Source: Acidobacteriota bacterium (GTDB lineage Bacteria; Acidobacteriota; Terriglobia; UBA7540). From it: a DNA stretch of 64,000 nt. Shown here in pieces: positions 63,785-64,000 of the stretch. The notes beneath the pieces are model-generated. The model saw nothing but the letters and a program-made list of their open reading frames with translations. It searched no databases and had not been told where the DNA came from. The stretch is taken from NCBI GenBank assembly GCA_004298155.1, contig SCRD01000016.1, positions 241,162-305,161 on the forward strand, written 5' to 3'. The translations under genes and the position numbers were made by a program. The first letter of the stretch is position 1; the number at the start of each line of letters is the position of its first letter.

Positions 63785-64000
63785 TCAGTGGCTCACCGGA
63801 TTCGAAAAACTTAGAAGATCCAGTCGGACATGTCCTTGTTTGTCTCTCACTTTCGCTACGGTGTAGAGGTTCGTGCTACTCATGGCTATTGACTGAGCAA
63901 AGAAGGGCCGCAGGCCGTTGTCCAATTGCAGAACTCCGTAATCGCTGATTTTCCCGCTCGAAATATCGTAGGTGACAAAGTGAATCTCCTCATCTTCATC
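63785..64000 (-). CDS. C-terminal end of an unidentified protein (partial)
   Basis: The last 71 codons of a gene entering from the right edge: DEDEEIHFVTYDISSGKISD, then GLRPFFAQSIAMSSTNLYTV, and AKVRDKQGHVRLDLLSFSNP before a TGA at 63785-63787. The pattern of short strands with Asp and Gly turns resembles the last blades of a beta-propeller, but no family was assigned. Its stop directly abuts the aminotransferase fragment. Confidence 0.65.
   Translation of the reverse strand, partial: DEDEEIHFVTYDISSGKISDYGVLQLDNGLRPFFAQSIAMSSTNLYTVAKVRDKQGHVRLDLLSFSNPVSH

Overview
The window looks like part of an Acidobacteriota chromosome, possibly a Solibacter/Bryobacter-like soil lineage. The clues are family content rather than a marker gene. 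There are two large SBBP-repeat proteins with choice-of-anchor-D domains, an Oar-type TonB-dependent receptor with an N-terminal carboxypeptidase-regulatory domain, two quinoproteins fused to c-type cytochrome domains, a DUF1501 plus PSCyt/PSD1 pair, many Tat-type (RRxFL) secreted enzymes, and GC-rich DNA full of palindromic repeats. No rRNA, tRNA or CRISPR array was recognised. The taxonomic call is an inference.

Layout. 0-3.6 kb (minus strand): start of a Tat-exported protein, then a quinoprotein with two hemes coupled to a secreted TIM-barrel isomerase-like protein. 4.2-12.9 kb (plus): a predicted outer-membrane barrel and two tandem paralogous SBBP surface proteins. 13-25.7 kb: full-length cobalamin-dependent methionine synthase (metH), a secreted GH18-like protein bracketed by two copies of a palindromic repeat, a double alpha/beta hydrolase, and a minus-strand operon of a quinoprotein with a five-heme tail followed by two amidohydrolases.

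25.8-32.6 kb is the accessory core. It holds a REP-associated tyrosine transposase (RAYT) inside its REP array, a stand-alone OLD-like ATPase/TOPRIM protein (candidate phage defence), and a DUF559 endonuclease-like gene framed by 54-bp inverted palindromes with a second, truncated copy 2 kb away. It also holds a DedA/VTT-rhodanese fusion and several MITE-like nested palindromes.

32.6-47.7 kb is mostly polysaccharide and cell-surface functions: two GH20-type hexosaminidase-like genes plus a decayed fragment of a third, a DUF1501/PSD1 pair, a metallophosphoesterase broken by an in-frame stop, a cupredoxin and a TonB receptor. 48.6-59.1 kb: two convergent TPR proteins, then a ChrB-like regulator followed by a complete tripartite RND efflux operon (outer-membrane channel, pump, adaptor). 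59.3-64 kb: a PEP-mutase/isocitrate-lyase-family enzyme and a decaying zone with an IS3 remnant, a frameshifted secreted protein, an amidohydrolase, an aminotransferase fragment and the end of an unidentified gene.

Most biochemical genes fit a saprophyte that takes up and degrades extracellular glycans, oxidises sugars or alcohols in the periplasm with quinoproteins that pass electrons to fused hemes, and exports toxic compounds. The most unusual part is the repeat-rich accessory core. There, two different enzymes (RAYT and DUF559) each take their stop codon from the first bases of the palindromic repeat they sit beside.
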